DNA from: Desulfallas thermosapovorans DSM 6562
GTDB taxonomy: Bacteria > Bacillota > Desulfotomaculia > Desulfotomaculales > Desulfallaceae
NCBI RefSeq assembly: GCF_008124625.1
Contig: NZ_VNHM01000009.1
Coordinates: 62,001-126,000 of the forward strand
Length of the DNA stretch: 64,000 nucleotides
Direction: 5' to 3'
Below, one piece after another: positions 42,734 through 50,983 of this stretch. Below the pieces are notes generated by a model, which had not been told where the DNA came from, made no database searches, and saw nothing but the letters and a program-made list of their open reading frames with translations. Numbering within the stretch: the stretch's first letter is position 1; each line of letters opens with the position of its first letter. Both the position numbers and the translations under genes were made by a program.

Positions 42734-43507
42734 CTACACCTCGATTTCCACGGTATCGAATACCTTGTCAATGTGGCTCAGTTTGGCGCTATGTTCTTCC
42801 AGGTGGTCAAATAATAGCTTCGCCAGCTTCGGGGCCACTTGCTTAATATCAGGGCTTATAACTTTCTCGGCGTAGGAAACCTCATTTTGCGTTTCTTCAC
42901 GTAGCTTAATTGCTTTAGCAATGGTCATCTTGGTAACGGTGGTTTCTCCGGCCTTATCGCCCGTCAATCCCCACTCTTTTTTCAGCACGTAAAACACATC
43001 ATTGGGAATATCAAACTGTTCCATGATCTCCTTGTCTTTTAGGTCCTCACCCTTTAGCTTCAGGTATTTTTCTTTGCTGAGCTTCTCCCGTGCAACTTCA
43101 AGCCTGGTCTTTTTCCGCCCTGCATCCTCGGGGTAAGTCTTAAACCCACCGTTAGTAGTTTGGGTATTGTCGTTGCTTTGAATATCCACGTTTTTATCCT
43201 CCTTTAGCCGGCCTTTTTTGTCCAGTTTAAGGCCGTATTTTTCACACATAATTAGCAGCTGCCGCTTGGGTATCATGTTTTTTCTCGCTACAATCCCCAC
43301 GGTTTCGCGCCGCAACATATCAGCTAGGCTTTTCTTGTCCAGCTTAGGCTTGCGGGACTTGCGCTGCATTTTTTGCGGTGGCCCGTACCGCTTAGCTATC
43401 TCCTCCGGGCTGAGGTGGTACGTGACCACCGGCCCGTTGGCAGACTCCAGGTCTTCGTCCGTGTGCGGCTCGCCAAGCTGGCAGCGGGTGTAGTTGTCAA
43501 GGCCCAT
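42734..43507 (-). CDS. Phage regulatory-type protein, unknown
   Basis: 257 residues. An early SPEEIAKRYGPP segment, then RRQLLIMCEKYG, then DKEIMEQFDIPNDVFYVLKKEWGL each look like HTH units, with basic linkers between. This suggests a DNA-binding regulator (possibly for late genes), but no family is certain. Confidence 0.5.
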   Translation of the reverse strand: MGLDNYTRCQLGEPHTDEDLESANGPVVTYHLSPEEIAKRYGPPQKMQRKSRKPKLDKKSLADMLRRETVGIVARKNMIPKRQLLIMCEKYGLKLDKKGRLKEDKNVDIQSNDNTQTTNGGFKTYPEDAGRKKTRLEVAREKLSKEKYLKLKGEDLKDKEIMEQFDIPNDVFYVLKKEWGLTGDKAGETTVTKMTIAKAIKLREETQNEVSYAEKVISPDIKQVAPKLAKLLFDHLEEHSAKLSHIDKVFDTVEIEV

Positions 43508-43549
43508 CGTACCACCCCTTTTTATTCGCGTGGTGTTGCGTATTGATGG

Positions 43550-43810
43550 TTAGAGCATTAGCTCTGGGTTATCGTGGATGTTGCCGATAACCTTGCTATT
43601 CGGTATCCAGAAACCTTCTTCGTCATACTCCACTACATCGCTAAGTCCGGTGTACCGGCCAATGGTTTCAGGGATTAAGTCATGTATTACCATTGAACCA
43701 TCGGCAGGATGCTGGCTTATATGTGATACCACTCCGTCATGGTGGCATATGTCGCCATAAAACCATTGTCTTGTTTTTGAGGACTTTCCCCTAAACTTAA
43801 TCTCCCTCAT
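43550..43810 (-). CDS. YopX-family protein, short form
   Basis: 86 residues. The N-terminus MREIKFRGKSSKTRQW, the GRYTGLSD motif and the C-terminal VIGNIHDNPEL identify the YopX family of phage proteins. The usual acidic KEIYEGDIV block appears shortened, so this is a compact member (usual length about 120-140). Function unknown. Confidence 0.75.
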   Translation of the reverse strand: MREIKFRGKSSKTRQWFYGDICHHDGVVSHISQHPADGSMVIHDLIPETIGRYTGLSDVVEYDEEGFWIPNSKVIGNIHDNPELML

Positions 43811-44121
43811 ACCACACCCCTTACCAACCGATCATCACTTGGCCCTAAGTATTTGCCACTATCAGCACCATAAGCGGCCAGCTCCAACACACGGCGTACA
43901 ATATTGGCATCCCTGATTGTCCCATTCGGAATATTTATACCCTGACGGTATTTCATAAACACCAAGTCACTTTCTATGTTCCGGGCTCTTTGCAACGCCC
44001 AGCGGGCAGCCCCTTGATTCCTAAAGTCATTCAAGAACAAATACGTATCCTCGTCATAGCGGTATGAATCAAGAATTATTTGCCATATCTGACCTTCTAA
44101 GCCGCTTTGCAATGCAATCAT
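43807..44121 (-). CDS. Phage protein, unknown
   Basis: 104 residues, mixed helices, no motif recognised. It overlaps the yopX-like gene by 4 nt and follows the helicase-loader gene by 14 nt, so it belongs to the replication operon. Confidence 0.5.
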   Translation of the reverse strand: MIALQSGLEGQIWQIILDSYRYDEDTYLFLNDFRNQGAARWALQRARNIESDLVFMKYRQGINIPNGTIRDANIVRRVLELAAYGADSGKYLGPSDDRLVRGVV

Positions 44122-44135
44122 TTTTCACCCTCCAG

Positions 44136-44642
44136 TTAACTAACTGTTTCCTCCGGCAACGCCGGCATTTCTGGCATTTTAAGTCCTAACTTTTTAAACA
44201 ACGGCAGTATTTTAGCGTTTTCAACTTCGCGCTTGCGATAGACTTCATAAATTTTCAAAAAGTGGGCTCTCTCAACTCCTATTTCCTCCGACCAGCACAG
44301 GTTTGTCCACCCGATAGCATTAACCGCCTTTTTAATCGCCGGGTGGCTGAACTTAGGCGCTCCGTAAGATCCAATCTTGGAGATTTGCTCCATAACTTCA
44401 CACCAGGCATCTGATGCGCTTGGCGTTTTGTTGGTGAGTGATAAAGCAGCATCACGCAATTCGGCAATTGTGGGGAAATATTGACTTACAGCAATATGCT
44501 TAGTCACTGCAGCCCTGGCCAGGTTAAAATCAAGGTCCTGCAAAAACTGCTGATACAGCTTTATTGTGGCCTTAGGCGCTTCAAACTTCGGGTATGCGGC
44601 AAATAGCATTCCCACCAAGGTGATAGCCTCTTTTTCAGTCAA
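44136..44642 (-). CDS. Replicative helicase loader/inhibitor, G39P-like
   Basis: 168 residues. The N-terminal pattern (YPKFEAPKATIKLYQQFLQDLDFNLA, AVSQYFPTIAELRDAAL) matches the phage SPP1 G39P-type loader and inhibitor family, which delivers the replicative helicase to the initiator-bound origin. It is coupled to the upstream DnaD-like initiator (4-nt overlap), a common pairing in Firmicute phages. Confidence 0.75.
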   Translation of the reverse strand: MTEKEAITLVGMLFAAYPKFEAPKATIKLYQQFLQDLDFNLARAAVTKHIAVSQYFPTIAELRDAALSLTNKTPSASDAWCEVMEQISKIGSYGAPKFSHPAIKKAVNAIGWTNLCWSEEIGVERAHFLKIYEVYRKREVENAKILPLFKKLGLKMPEMPALPEETVS

Positions 44643-45595
44643 TGTATACCCTCCTCGGAGATGTACTCACGCAGCGCCTTAAACCCCTTGGGTTCTGCCG
44701 GTGGCGCTCTGTGGTTGTTTAAAATTGGCCCGTGTAAATAATCCTCATACGGTTTACTCGGTCCCAGGAACGTCTTGGCGTGCTTAATAAACCGGTCCTC
44801 GGTGCCGTTTTCTCTGCAACTAATGGCGTAGTTTTTGGACGCAGTTATTAGCAAATCAGGCGATACACCCTCTTTAAGCCTGGTATTCCATGCCTTGTAT
44901 GCACCCTGCTTTTCAACCCTGCGTGGATAGAAGGACCAGAACTCCTCAAACTCAGGTGAATAATTGCCTTTGCCAGCCTTGCGCTGCGCTCCACCCTTTT
45001 CGGGTTTCTCAGCCGGGGCATTTTCATCCGGGTTCGGGCCGTCAAACACACATATGTTTTTATTACTATCTGTATCTGTATCTGTATCTGTATCTGTATC
45101 TGTATCTGTATCTGTATCTGTATCTGTATCTGTATCTGTATCTGTGTTGCGACTTACTTGCGACATGTTTGCATTACTGCTGTTTGTATCACCGTTAACA
45201 CCTTGTGGCTGTTGACTTTCCAGCTTCTTGCGACTTCGTTCTTTGGCCTTTTGTTTTCTTCGTGCTTCTGGTGTCCAGGATTTAAATTCATACTGCAGCT
45301 TGTCCCAGTTGTTAATATGGATAACGCCATTATCATCAACCTTAATTAGCTGCAACTTTTCCATAACACCAAGCGCAGCGACAGGATCGCCTTCACGACA
45401 TCCTGCCCCACGTGCTAATATTTCAGGCTCATACCCAACCCCTGGTGCCACATAGACAACTCCCCGTTCGCTTGATTCTGAAGCCAGGCACCAGATATGT
45501 ATGATTAGCCTAAATTCATAGTCTGAGAGATGTTGTATTTTAGGGTCCTGTGTCATTCTGTTATAAAGGCGAAACCAATCGCGGCCACTTGGCAT
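44639..45595 (-). CDS. Phage replication initiator, DnaD/replisome-organizer type, with Asp-Thr repeat
   Basis: 318 residues. The N-terminal about 110 residues resemble the winged-helix of phage replisome organizers (DWFRLYNRMTQDPKIQHLSDYEFRLI, INNWDKLQ). A basic linker and about 13 Asp-Thr pairs (residues about 150-177) follow. The C-terminal segment (FEEFWSFYPRRVEKQGAYKAWN) is the phage replication-protein C-terminal motif. It should bind the phage origin and recruit the helicase through the G39P-like protein. The linker is encoded by a 78-bp hexanucleotide repeat. Confidence 0.8.
   Translation of the reverse strand: MPSGRDWFRLYNRMTQDPKIQHLSDYEFRLIIHIWCLASESSERGVVYVAPGVGYEPEILARGAGCREGDPVAALGVMEKLQLIKVDDNGVIHINNWDKLQYEFKSWTPEARRKQKAKERSRKKLESQQPQGVNGDTNSSNANMSQVSRNTDTDTDTDTDTDTDTDTDTDTDTDTDSNKNICVFDGPNPDENAPAEKPEKGGAQRKAGKGNYSPEFEEFWSFYPRRVEKQGAYKAWNTRLKEGVSPDLLITASKNYAISCRENGTEDRFIKHAKTFLGPSKPYEDYLHGPILNNHRAPPAEPKGFKALREYISEEGIH
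45067..45144. repeat. Hexanucleotide tandem repeat, 13 perfect units
   Basis: TATCTG repeated 13 times without a mismatch (plus strand), encoding alternating Asp and Thr on the minus strand. As the unit is 6 nt, gain or loss changes linker length but not frame. Confidence 0.97.
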
Positions 45596-45684
45596 TTGAA
45601 TTCCCCTTTGCGAAATTATTGATCAATTACTTGCGACATGTTTGCGACAAGAATGTTGATGAATTTAAAAGTCTTTTAAAAAGA

Positions 45685-45882
45685 TTACTTGAAGAGGAGT
45701 AAGGCCCCTACTTTCTTGTCTTTCGTTTGCCGCTCGGTAAACCCCCGTAGCACCGGCTTCAAGTGTCCCCTGGCCCTCTGCCACGCTTGCAGTTTCTTTT
45801 GGGCCTGCCGCATTTCTTGGTGATGTCTGGCCATTTGCTCGCTAGTTAGGTAACGTCTGTTCTTTCTGCCCAAATATTCCAC
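45685..45882 (-). CDS. Small basic phage protein
   Basis: 65 residues, Gln/Arg-rich helix (ARHHQEMRQAQKKLQAWQRARG). It lies between the bet module and the replication initiator. No family match; weak evidence beyond length and position. Confidence 0.4.
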   Translation of the reverse strand: MEYLGRKNRRYLTSEQMARHHQEMRQAQKKLQAWQRARGHLKPVLRGFTERQTKDKKVGALLLFK

Positions 45883-45918
45883 CTCCGATAGGTATACAAA
45901 TAGCGGGTACCATGCGGA

Positions 45919-46212
45919 TTAGGCACCCGCTACAACTCTTTTCTCTCCAGGCTTGTCCCGGTCTGGGTGATAGAACTTGTTTACCGCCCCGGACCGGTGA
46001 ACGATTTCTATATAATCTTTTGTTATAGCCCCCAGCTTGTCCCCCGGGCGCATCAGCGCAGCCAAGCCGGGCCGGTTTCGCCTGTTCACCAGATGCCAAA
46101 ACCGGCTTTCCCACAAATCCCCGAAGGCCCACCCGGCGGCCAGGGCTTCGGCTTCCCTGGCCCGGATCCGGGCGGCCACCTTGGGGTTAATCTTCGGTGC
46201 TGGCCTGCTCAT
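45919..46212 (-). CDS. Phage protein, unknown
   Basis: 97 residues; basic helices then a small beta part (DKLGAITKDYIEIVHRSGAVNKFYHPD). Its start overlaps the stop of the bet gene, so it is coupled to the recombination module. Confidence 0.5.
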   Translation of the reverse strand: MSRPAPKINPKVAARIRAREAEALAAGWAFGDLWESRFWHLVNRRNRPGLAALMRPGDKLGAITKDYIEIVHRSGAVNKFYHPDRDKPGEKRVVAGA

Positions 46213-47246
46213 TACGCTGGAAGCTCCGCTTCCCTGAAGGGTATCTCAGCTAGCGACCGTAAGTAATCCATAAAACTGTCCAGATCATCCTGCATCTTAA
46301 TGCCTTCCGTAAGGCTTACCAAGTCAGGCATGTTTAAGTATCGTCTGGCCTCATCATGGACAGATTCATTGGTATAGCCCCAGTCTTTCACTGCTGCCCA
46401 AAACACCGGCCAGTTTGGGCCGCCGTCCTCGGCCTGGCTGTTTTGATTACCGTTGCTCTTGTTGCGCAGAGCCTCAATTTTAGGCTGTGCGCACTCCTGG
46501 CACAGCACTTTGTCGAACTGCTTCTTACCGAACTCCGCTACCTGGGCAGCGGTGGCCTTGGGTGTGGCTAGTACCTCTTGCCCGCACTCCTGGCAGAATA
46601 TTTTGGCCGGCTGCTGTGACAGCTCCCGGCGTGATGTTTGTTTTGTCTGTGGTGGAGGCACTTGATGCTCATTATCTGCCTGTCCCATCTCCTCATCGCT
46701 ATATACTCCGCACAAGTCAGCAGGGAACGCCATCCTTAACGCAGCCGCTTCAGCACACTTTTTTATCATGGTTTCCGGCATTTTAGCCCACAGGCCAGCG
46801 GGCCTACCATCCCTGGTTAGTTGGCAATATTCTTTAAACGGGGCTTCTTCCCGGGCCGGCTCTGACCAATCTTTGCGGTACACTTCCGCCCACCCGTGGG
46901 TTATATTGCCCTTGCTGTCCTTTATTACGCCCCGCTTAATCCCGGCCAGCTTACCGGTACGGTCAGCAATAATACGAAAGCCGTCAATGCCTACTTGGAT
47001 GGTGGCCGTGTTCTCATATTGACCCGTGTCCGGGTTCTTGCGCCGCCGCTTTACAAAGTGTATCTGACGGGAAAGCGGGTCCAGGCCCAGCCGTTTAGCG
47101 GTGTATAAAAACAACTGCAACTCGCTGTCGCTGGCACCATAGGCCACTGTGCGCTTTACCAACTCTATTTGTTCTCTGGTAAGCTGCCCCGCCGGGACTG
47201 CGGGGGCCTGTACCCCCTGCCCGGCCAGTGTTAAAGCTTGCGTCAT
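46212..47246 (-). CDS. bet: Single-strand annealing recombinase, Bet (Red-beta/RecT-like)
   Basis: 344 residues. The Bet-family core is present: LFLYTAKRLGLDPLSRQIHFV, ATIQVGIDGFRIIADRTG, and KCAEAAALRMAFPADLCGVY with EEM. The C-terminus carries two CxxC pairs (CQECGQE and CQECAQP), an added zinc finger not present in lambda Beta. It anneals single strands during phage recombination. It lies between a Gam-like gene and small genes. Confidence 0.88.
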   Translation of the reverse strand: MTQALTLAGQGVQAPAVPAGQLTREQIELVKRTVAYGASDSELQLFLYTAKRLGLDPLSRQIHFVKRRRKNPDTGQYENTATIQVGIDGFRIIADRTGKLAGIKRGVIKDSKGNITHGWAEVYRKDWSEPAREEAPFKEYCQLTRDGRPAGLWAKMPETMIKKCAEAAALRMAFPADLCGVYSDEEMGQADNEHQVPPPQTKQTSRRELSQQPAKIFCQECGQEVLATPKATAAQVAEFGKKQFDKVLCQECAQPKIEALRNKSNGNQNSQAEDGGPNWPVFWAAVKDWGYTNESVHDEARRYLNMPDLVSLTEGIKMQDDLDSFMDYLRSLAEIPFREAELPA

Positions 47247-47250
47247 TGCC

Positions 47251-47850
47251 TTACACCCCCGTCAACTTAATGGTGAATTTCGGCGGTCGCTCGGTTATGG
47301 CCACGCTCGGCACCACGGTGCCCGTTTCCACATCAACAGCCCGGCCATCGCCGGTGGCCTGCAGTGATTTTTTCAAGGTGGCCCAATCGAGCTTTGGTTC
47401 TTGCGGCACTAACAATTCCGGCCTGTTTTCCTTCGCCCACACCTTCACGGCATCGTCGCTTTTGACATACTCCGGCTGCTGTTTTCTTATTTGCAGCTCC
47501 CCGTGGGGGAGTTTGATGGTTTTCATCTTCGGACTTTCTGCCAGTACCCGCCGGTGATAATCCTCCAACAACATGTCCAGGTATTCCCGTGCCTGGTCGG
47601 CCCGTTTTTCCTCCCCTGCCAGCCAGTCTTGAATACGGTAAATCTCCGCCTGTGCGGCTTCCTGGGCCTCCTTCCTGGCTCGTTCGATAGCCGCTATTTT
47701 CCTTAGCGCCCAAATGGCATGCTCCTTGGTTTCAATCTGGAACCTGGGTTTACCGCCAATAATGATTGTTTCCACCGTTTGACCTTGCTGTTCAAAGGTA
47801 TCAATCATCTGTATAAGGTAATCATCCAAACGTGCTAACGCTTTATCCAT
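47251..47850 (-). CDS. Gam/Gp157-like host-nuclease inhibitor or recombination accessory protein
   Basis: 199 residues from ATG 47850 (GGAGGG upstream). It has a long coiled coil (about 55-110: ERARKEAQEAAQAEIYRIQ), then a beta segment TIKLPHGELQIRKQQPEYV, as in Mu Gam and Gp157-like proteins. Such proteins shield DNA ends from RecBCD/AddAB or assist annealing. Position directly upstream of bet supports this. The exact family is uncertain. Confidence 0.65.
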   Translation of the reverse strand: MDKALARLDDYLIQMIDTFEQQGQTVETIIIGGKPRFQIETKEHAIWALRKIAAIERARKEAQEAAQAEIYRIQDWLAGEEKRADQAREYLDMLLEDYHRRVLAESPKMKTIKLPHGELQIRKQQPEYVKSDDAVKVWAKENRPELLVPQEPKLDWATLKKSLQATGDGRAVDVETGTVVPSVAITERPPKFTIKLTGV

Positions 47851-47970
47851 ATTTACCCTCCTTTTCCAAAAAGACACCCCAGCCGGAATAGCTGATATCC
47901 AAGGCGGTGATTCTCACCTGCCTTTGTTTAATCTCATCCGGCCAATGTTCCGGCTGGGCTGCCGGTGTGG

Positions 47971-48213
47971 TTAATTTTGCTTCGCTGTTTCGGCTGTCTC
48001 AAAGGATTTCAACTCAGCGCGTATTTTCTCAATAGCCTTTTCCGCGCTCATGCCAGTGTCGTTCATATGCTCAATTATTCCGGTTATTGCGCCAATTAGC
48101 ACATAAGGCCGGAAGTCTCTGTTTATGTTTTTGTAATTCACATAGTTCCCCTTCCTTGCCCAGCACACCACTTCCGTGGTATACTGAGTTATCAGCTTAT
48201 CTGGCCCCTGCAA
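47971..48213 (-). CDS. Small phage protein, unknown
   Basis: 80 residues, helical, with no recognised motif (RPYVLIGAITGIIEHMNDTGMSA). It overlaps the upstream HTH gene by 22 nt. The 120-nt gap that follows shows only short frames. Confidence 0.45.
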   Translation of the reverse strand: MQGPDKLITQYTTEVVCWARKGNYVNYKNINRDFRPYVLIGAITGIIEHMNDTGMSAEKAIEKIRAELKSFETAETAKQN

Positions 48214-48485
48214 GGGGTTTTATTTTTTTGCCTTTCTATCTCTTCACAGATCGGGCAAATCCTACAATACAAGTAAAGTAAATCCCGGCGGCCATAAACT
48301 GCGGCCATTGCGGCAATTTCCTCTGCGGAAGGCTTTTTCTTACCCAGTTCGATACGCGTCAGTGTACTTTCGCTCATTGGCAGGTCCTCCACCGCAGCTT
48401 CTCTGCTCCGGTAACCAGCACCAATTCTAGCCAGCATATACACACTTGGCCGACTAATTGACATACTCTTAGCCTGCGCTGACAT
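48192..48485 (-). CDS. Small HTH (XRE-like) early regulator with a CxxC pair
   Basis: 97 residues. Residues about 15-70 match an XRE HTH (RIGAGYRSREAAVEDLPMSESTLTRIELGKKKPS). The C-terminus contains CRICPIC, a possible zinc site. ATG 48485 has GGAGGTGG upstream. A second Cro-type regulator of early genes is likely. Confidence 0.65.
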   Translation of the reverse strand: MSAQAKSMSISRPSVYMLARIGAGYRSREAAVEDLPMSESTLTRIELGKKKPSAEEIAAMAAVYGRRDLLYLYCRICPICEEIERQKNKTPCRGQIS

Positions 48486-48585
48486 TTACATCCACCTCCT
48501 CCCGTGGTGTAATAGATGCATAACCTCCCTGCATACCTCCCCATACCCGGCCGGCTGGTACCAGTTGGTCGGGTCTACTCCCTCC

Positions 48586-48954
48586 TTATAGAAAATCTGC
48601 CACTTGCAAATAAATAATCACGCCCTCTTTTGTGCTGTTGTACGTGCATCCCTTGGCTTCTAGTAATTCACACGCCTTTTCCAACTGCCACGTTTCAGTC
48701 TCATAGTATTCCAGCGCGATGGTGTTCCTGGCCTCTGCGAAAAAGTTCTTCTGGCAGCCATCCATGGTATCGTCAAGGCGATCCAGGAACTCCTTCGTGC
48801 TCATGTACTGTACCTCATATGCCAGGTGATCTAACCGGCAGTCACGGCATAGCCCGGTTGATGGAGTACCGCAACGCGGACAGGTTACTTGAGGCACGGG
48901 CCGTGTTAACTCATACGGCCCCGGTACGGAAAAACGCTCTAAACAAACCTCCAT
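48586..48954 (-). CDS. Phage protein with N-terminal zinc-ribbon
   Basis: 122 residues from ATG 48954 (AGGAGG upstream; the frame continues another 23 codons). CPRCGTPSTGLCRDC gives two CxxC pairs. The rest is helical. Unknown function. Confidence 0.55.
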   Translation of the reverse strand: MEVCLERFSVPGPYELTRPVPQVTCPRCGTPSTGLCRDCRLDHLAYEVQYMSTKEFLDRLDDTMDGCQKNFFAEARNTIALEYYETETWQLEKACELLEAKGCTYNSTKEGVIIYLQVADFL

Positions 48955-49069
48955 TGTTAAACCTCCTATCGAAGAAATAACAGCCATATTGGCGTCAAGC
49001 ACAGCGCCCCCAGCGCTAGCCATAATGCTTGCAGTGGCCGGCAGCGCTCATGATTCCAGCGCCACCGGC

Positions 49070-49255
49070 TCATTTGCTTATCACTCCCTTTCTTACCAGC
49101 ATCTCGTGCTCGTCGATCATATTATTTAAGGCCCGTATACCCTGCTTGAATCTCCGGCGTTGCTCCTCAACCGGCAGGCTGCAGGGCAGGTAGTGCACTT
49201 TGTATGTGACCGGCTTTTGGGCCTTCCGCTGCTTGGTTTTCTGTACCTGTGGCAC
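49070..49255 (-). CDS. Small basic phage protein
   Basis: 61 residues, rich in Lys/Arg/Gln, with EEQRRRFKQGIRALNNMIDEH. Early operon, no family recognised. Confidence 0.45.
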   Translation of the reverse strand: MPQVQKTKQRKAQKPVTYKVHYLPCSLPVEEQRRRFKQGIRALNNMIDEHEMLVRKGVISK

Positions 49256-49283
49256 CCCCTAATTCAACGTGAAATTGAGCGAA

Positions 49284-49490
49284 TTAATAGACGTTAGGAA
49301 AAGTTAATCGCATATAAGCGCCGATTAACCTTGCTTCTGCATCAATGTAGGTTGCGGTAGTATTTATATCCTCTGGACCCCAACTACAACGTTTTGCAAT
49401 CTGCTCATGCAGTAACTCAATCTGCTTAAACAGCATGTTTTTGATTGCAGAATGTTCATTCATACCAACGGCGCATTGCTTTTCCCCCAT
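49284..49490 (-). CDS. Small early phage protein
   Basis: 68 residues, helical, no motif. Second gene after the Cro-like gene in the early operon. Confidence 0.45.
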   Translation of the reverse strand: MGEKQCAVGMNEHSAIKNMLFKQIELLHEQIAKRCSWGPEDINTTATYIDAEARLIGAYMRLTFPNVY

Positions 49491-49506
49491 CTTCCCTCAC
49501 CTCCTT

Positions 49507-49767
49507 TCATTCGCCATCGGTGCCGGTGGGTTCTATATTTGTGCTATTGGTATTACCAAAAGGTAATGCCTTGCGAAAAAAAATATCCCCAGGTGACATT
49601 CCTATCTTTATTAACCCTTCTATAAATTTTCTTCCAGGTTGCCTATCGCCCCGAAGAACCCTAAATAGGTAGCTATAGCTAATACCCATTGCCTCAGAAA
49701 GTGTTTGTTCATTGTAATCATGTTCTTTCATAAATACTACAACATTATCTAGGTTAATTACTGGCAT
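49507..49767 (-). CDS. Cro-like HTH repressor
   Basis: 86 residues with an XRE/Cro HTH (EQTLSEAMGISYSYLFRVLRGDRQPG). It is the first gene of the leftward (lytic) operon and divergent from the CI-type repressor; the two share the operator region. It would favour lytic growth by turning down the repressor gene. Confidence 0.75.
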   Translation of the reverse strand: MPVINLDNVVVFMKEHDYNEQTLSEAMGISYSYLFRVLRGDRQPGRKFIEGLIKIGMSPGDIFFRKALPFGNTNSTNIEPTGTDGE

Positions 49768-49784
49768 ATCATTTTCACCACCTT

Positions 49785-49886
49785 ATTACCTTTTGGTAAT
49801 AGAATAACAGGAAGTATTACCTTTTGTCAACATCAATTTACCATTTGGCAATACATTTTTTTGATATCATCTTGCCAATTGGCAAT
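49785..49886. promoter_or_regulatory. Operator array of the CI/Cro switch
   Basis: Four related sites of the form TTRCC-N4-GGYAA: 49785-49800 (ATTACC TTTT GGTAAT, perfect), 49816-49831 (weaker right half), 49837-49852 (TTTACC ATTT GGCAAT) and 49871-49886 (TTGCC AATT GGCAA, perfect). Centre spacings are 31, 21 and 34 bp, close to two and three helical turns, so repressors would sit on one DNA face. Confidence 0.75.
49801..49830 (-). promoter_or_regulatory. Lytic (leftward) early promoter
   Basis: TTGACA at 49825-49830, 18-nt spacer, TATTCT at 49801-49806. It is overlapped by the 49816 operator and followed immediately by the 49785 operator. Confidence 0.6.
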
Positions 49887-49899
49887 ACTGCGTTACAAT
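49872..49899 (+). promoter_or_regulatory. Repressor promoter
   Basis: TTGCCA, 16-nt spacer, TACAAT. The -35 box is inside the 49871 operator, so the repressor (or Cro) would control it. Confidence 0.55.
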
Positions 49900-49919
49900 T
49901 GATACAGGCGGTGATTGCC

Positions 49920-50816
49920 ATGGATAACAATTTTGGAGAAACACTTAGGGAGTTAAGAGAAAGCAAGGGATTTACAGTTAATCAACTGGCAATAAAGTCA
50001 GGGGTTAGCGCTGCTCATATATCTAGACTTGAAAATGAACGCAGGTCTGTACCAAAGCCTAAAACTATAAAAAAGTTAGCCAAGGCATTAGGTAATCTTG
50101 ATAAATTAATGGAAGCCGCAGGTCATTTAATTAATAAGAAACAAGTAGATATAATTGACGCCCTTGCCAATGAAGACACTGAGGTTCTCGCTGGTGGTCA
50201 GTTATTAACCCCGGACCAGCGACTTGCTATTGCTCGCGCCCTGGATAACCCCTCTATGTTCAAGAAAAACACCATCCCCATCCTTGGCAAAGTCCCAGCC
50301 GGCATACCCATCATGGCCATTGACGAATGGGACGGTGAACTGGAGATCCCCTCCGACATTGAAGCTGACTTCGCCCTGCAAGTTAGAGGCGACAGCATGA
50401 TTGGGGCCGGTATCCATGACGGAGATTACGCCATCTGCCGGGAGGCATACGGGGCAAACTCGGGCGATATTGTCGTTGCATTGGAAGATGTAGGCCCAGA
50501 GTATTCGCGAGGAACCCTTAAATATTACATACAGGAAAATGGCCGGGATGTGCTCAGGGCAGCAAACCCCAGCTATGAGGATATCCCCCTGGGTGGTAAC
50601 CACCGGATTACCGGCATAATGATTGGCCTAATTAGGATGGGCTCTACGCCGCTTAGTTATTACAGGGAGTACATAGCGATACGCGATTATCACTTGAAGA
50701 AGTGGAATGACGTGATTGAAGAGTTGGCCAAGTATGGCATGGAGCCTTCCGCGGTAAAACAGATTTTGGTGCCGCAGTTGGAGTATCTGAATAGGATTGC
50801 TAAAGGTGAGAAATAA
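49920..50816 (+). CDS. CI/LexA-type prophage repressor with S24 autoprotease domain
   Basis: 298 residues from ATG 49920. Residues 5-65 form an XRE HTH (TLRELRESKGFTVNQLAIKSGVSAAHISRLE). The C-terminal domain is S24: the VPAGIP cleavage site (near residue 128), Ser in GDSMIGAGI, and a Lys in GTLKYY. So it should self-cleave with RecA during the SOS response, inducing the prophage. Loops around residue 200 are longer than in LexA. The gene is divergent from the Cro-like gene. Confidence 0.85.
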   Translation: MDNNFGETLRELRESKGFTVNQLAIKSGVSAAHISRLENERRSVPKPKTIKKLAKALGNLDKLMEAAGHLINKKQVDIIDALANEDTEVLAGGQLLTPDQRLAIARALDNPSMFKKNTIPILGKVPAGIPIMAIDEWDGELEIPSDIEADFALQVRGDSMIGAGIHDGDYAICREAYGANSGDIVVALEDVGPEYSRGTLKYYIQENGRDVLRAANPSYEDIPLGGNHRITGIMIGLIRMGSTPLSYYREYIAIRDYHLKKWNDVIEELAKYGMEPSAVKQILVPQLEYLNRIAKGEK

Positions 50817-50983
50817 CCCGCACCGGAAGGTGGCGGGTTTTGTGATAAATATACGGTTCGACAAGAACCAACAAAAAAATAGGGCTATAATGATGTGTCG
50901 GTCCAGGAAATTGCGGCAGCGTATGCTATGAAATAAACCTATTGTTAAACATTTTAAATTCACATAGGAGAGGGGGTGAAAAG

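Noticed and set aside
45067-45144. Possible CRISPR or origin iterons
   Set aside because: The units are 6-bp, contiguous and without spacers; they encode an Asp-Thr linker in frame.
47878-47970. A 24-codon frame starting GTG between the Gam-like gene and the 47971 gene
   Set aside because: It has a weak RBS, overlaps the next start and has no supporting similarity.
49262-49277. Fourth parS-like site (TTCAACGTGAAATT)
   Set aside because: It has three or more mismatches to the palindrome and lacks symmetry at the left arm.
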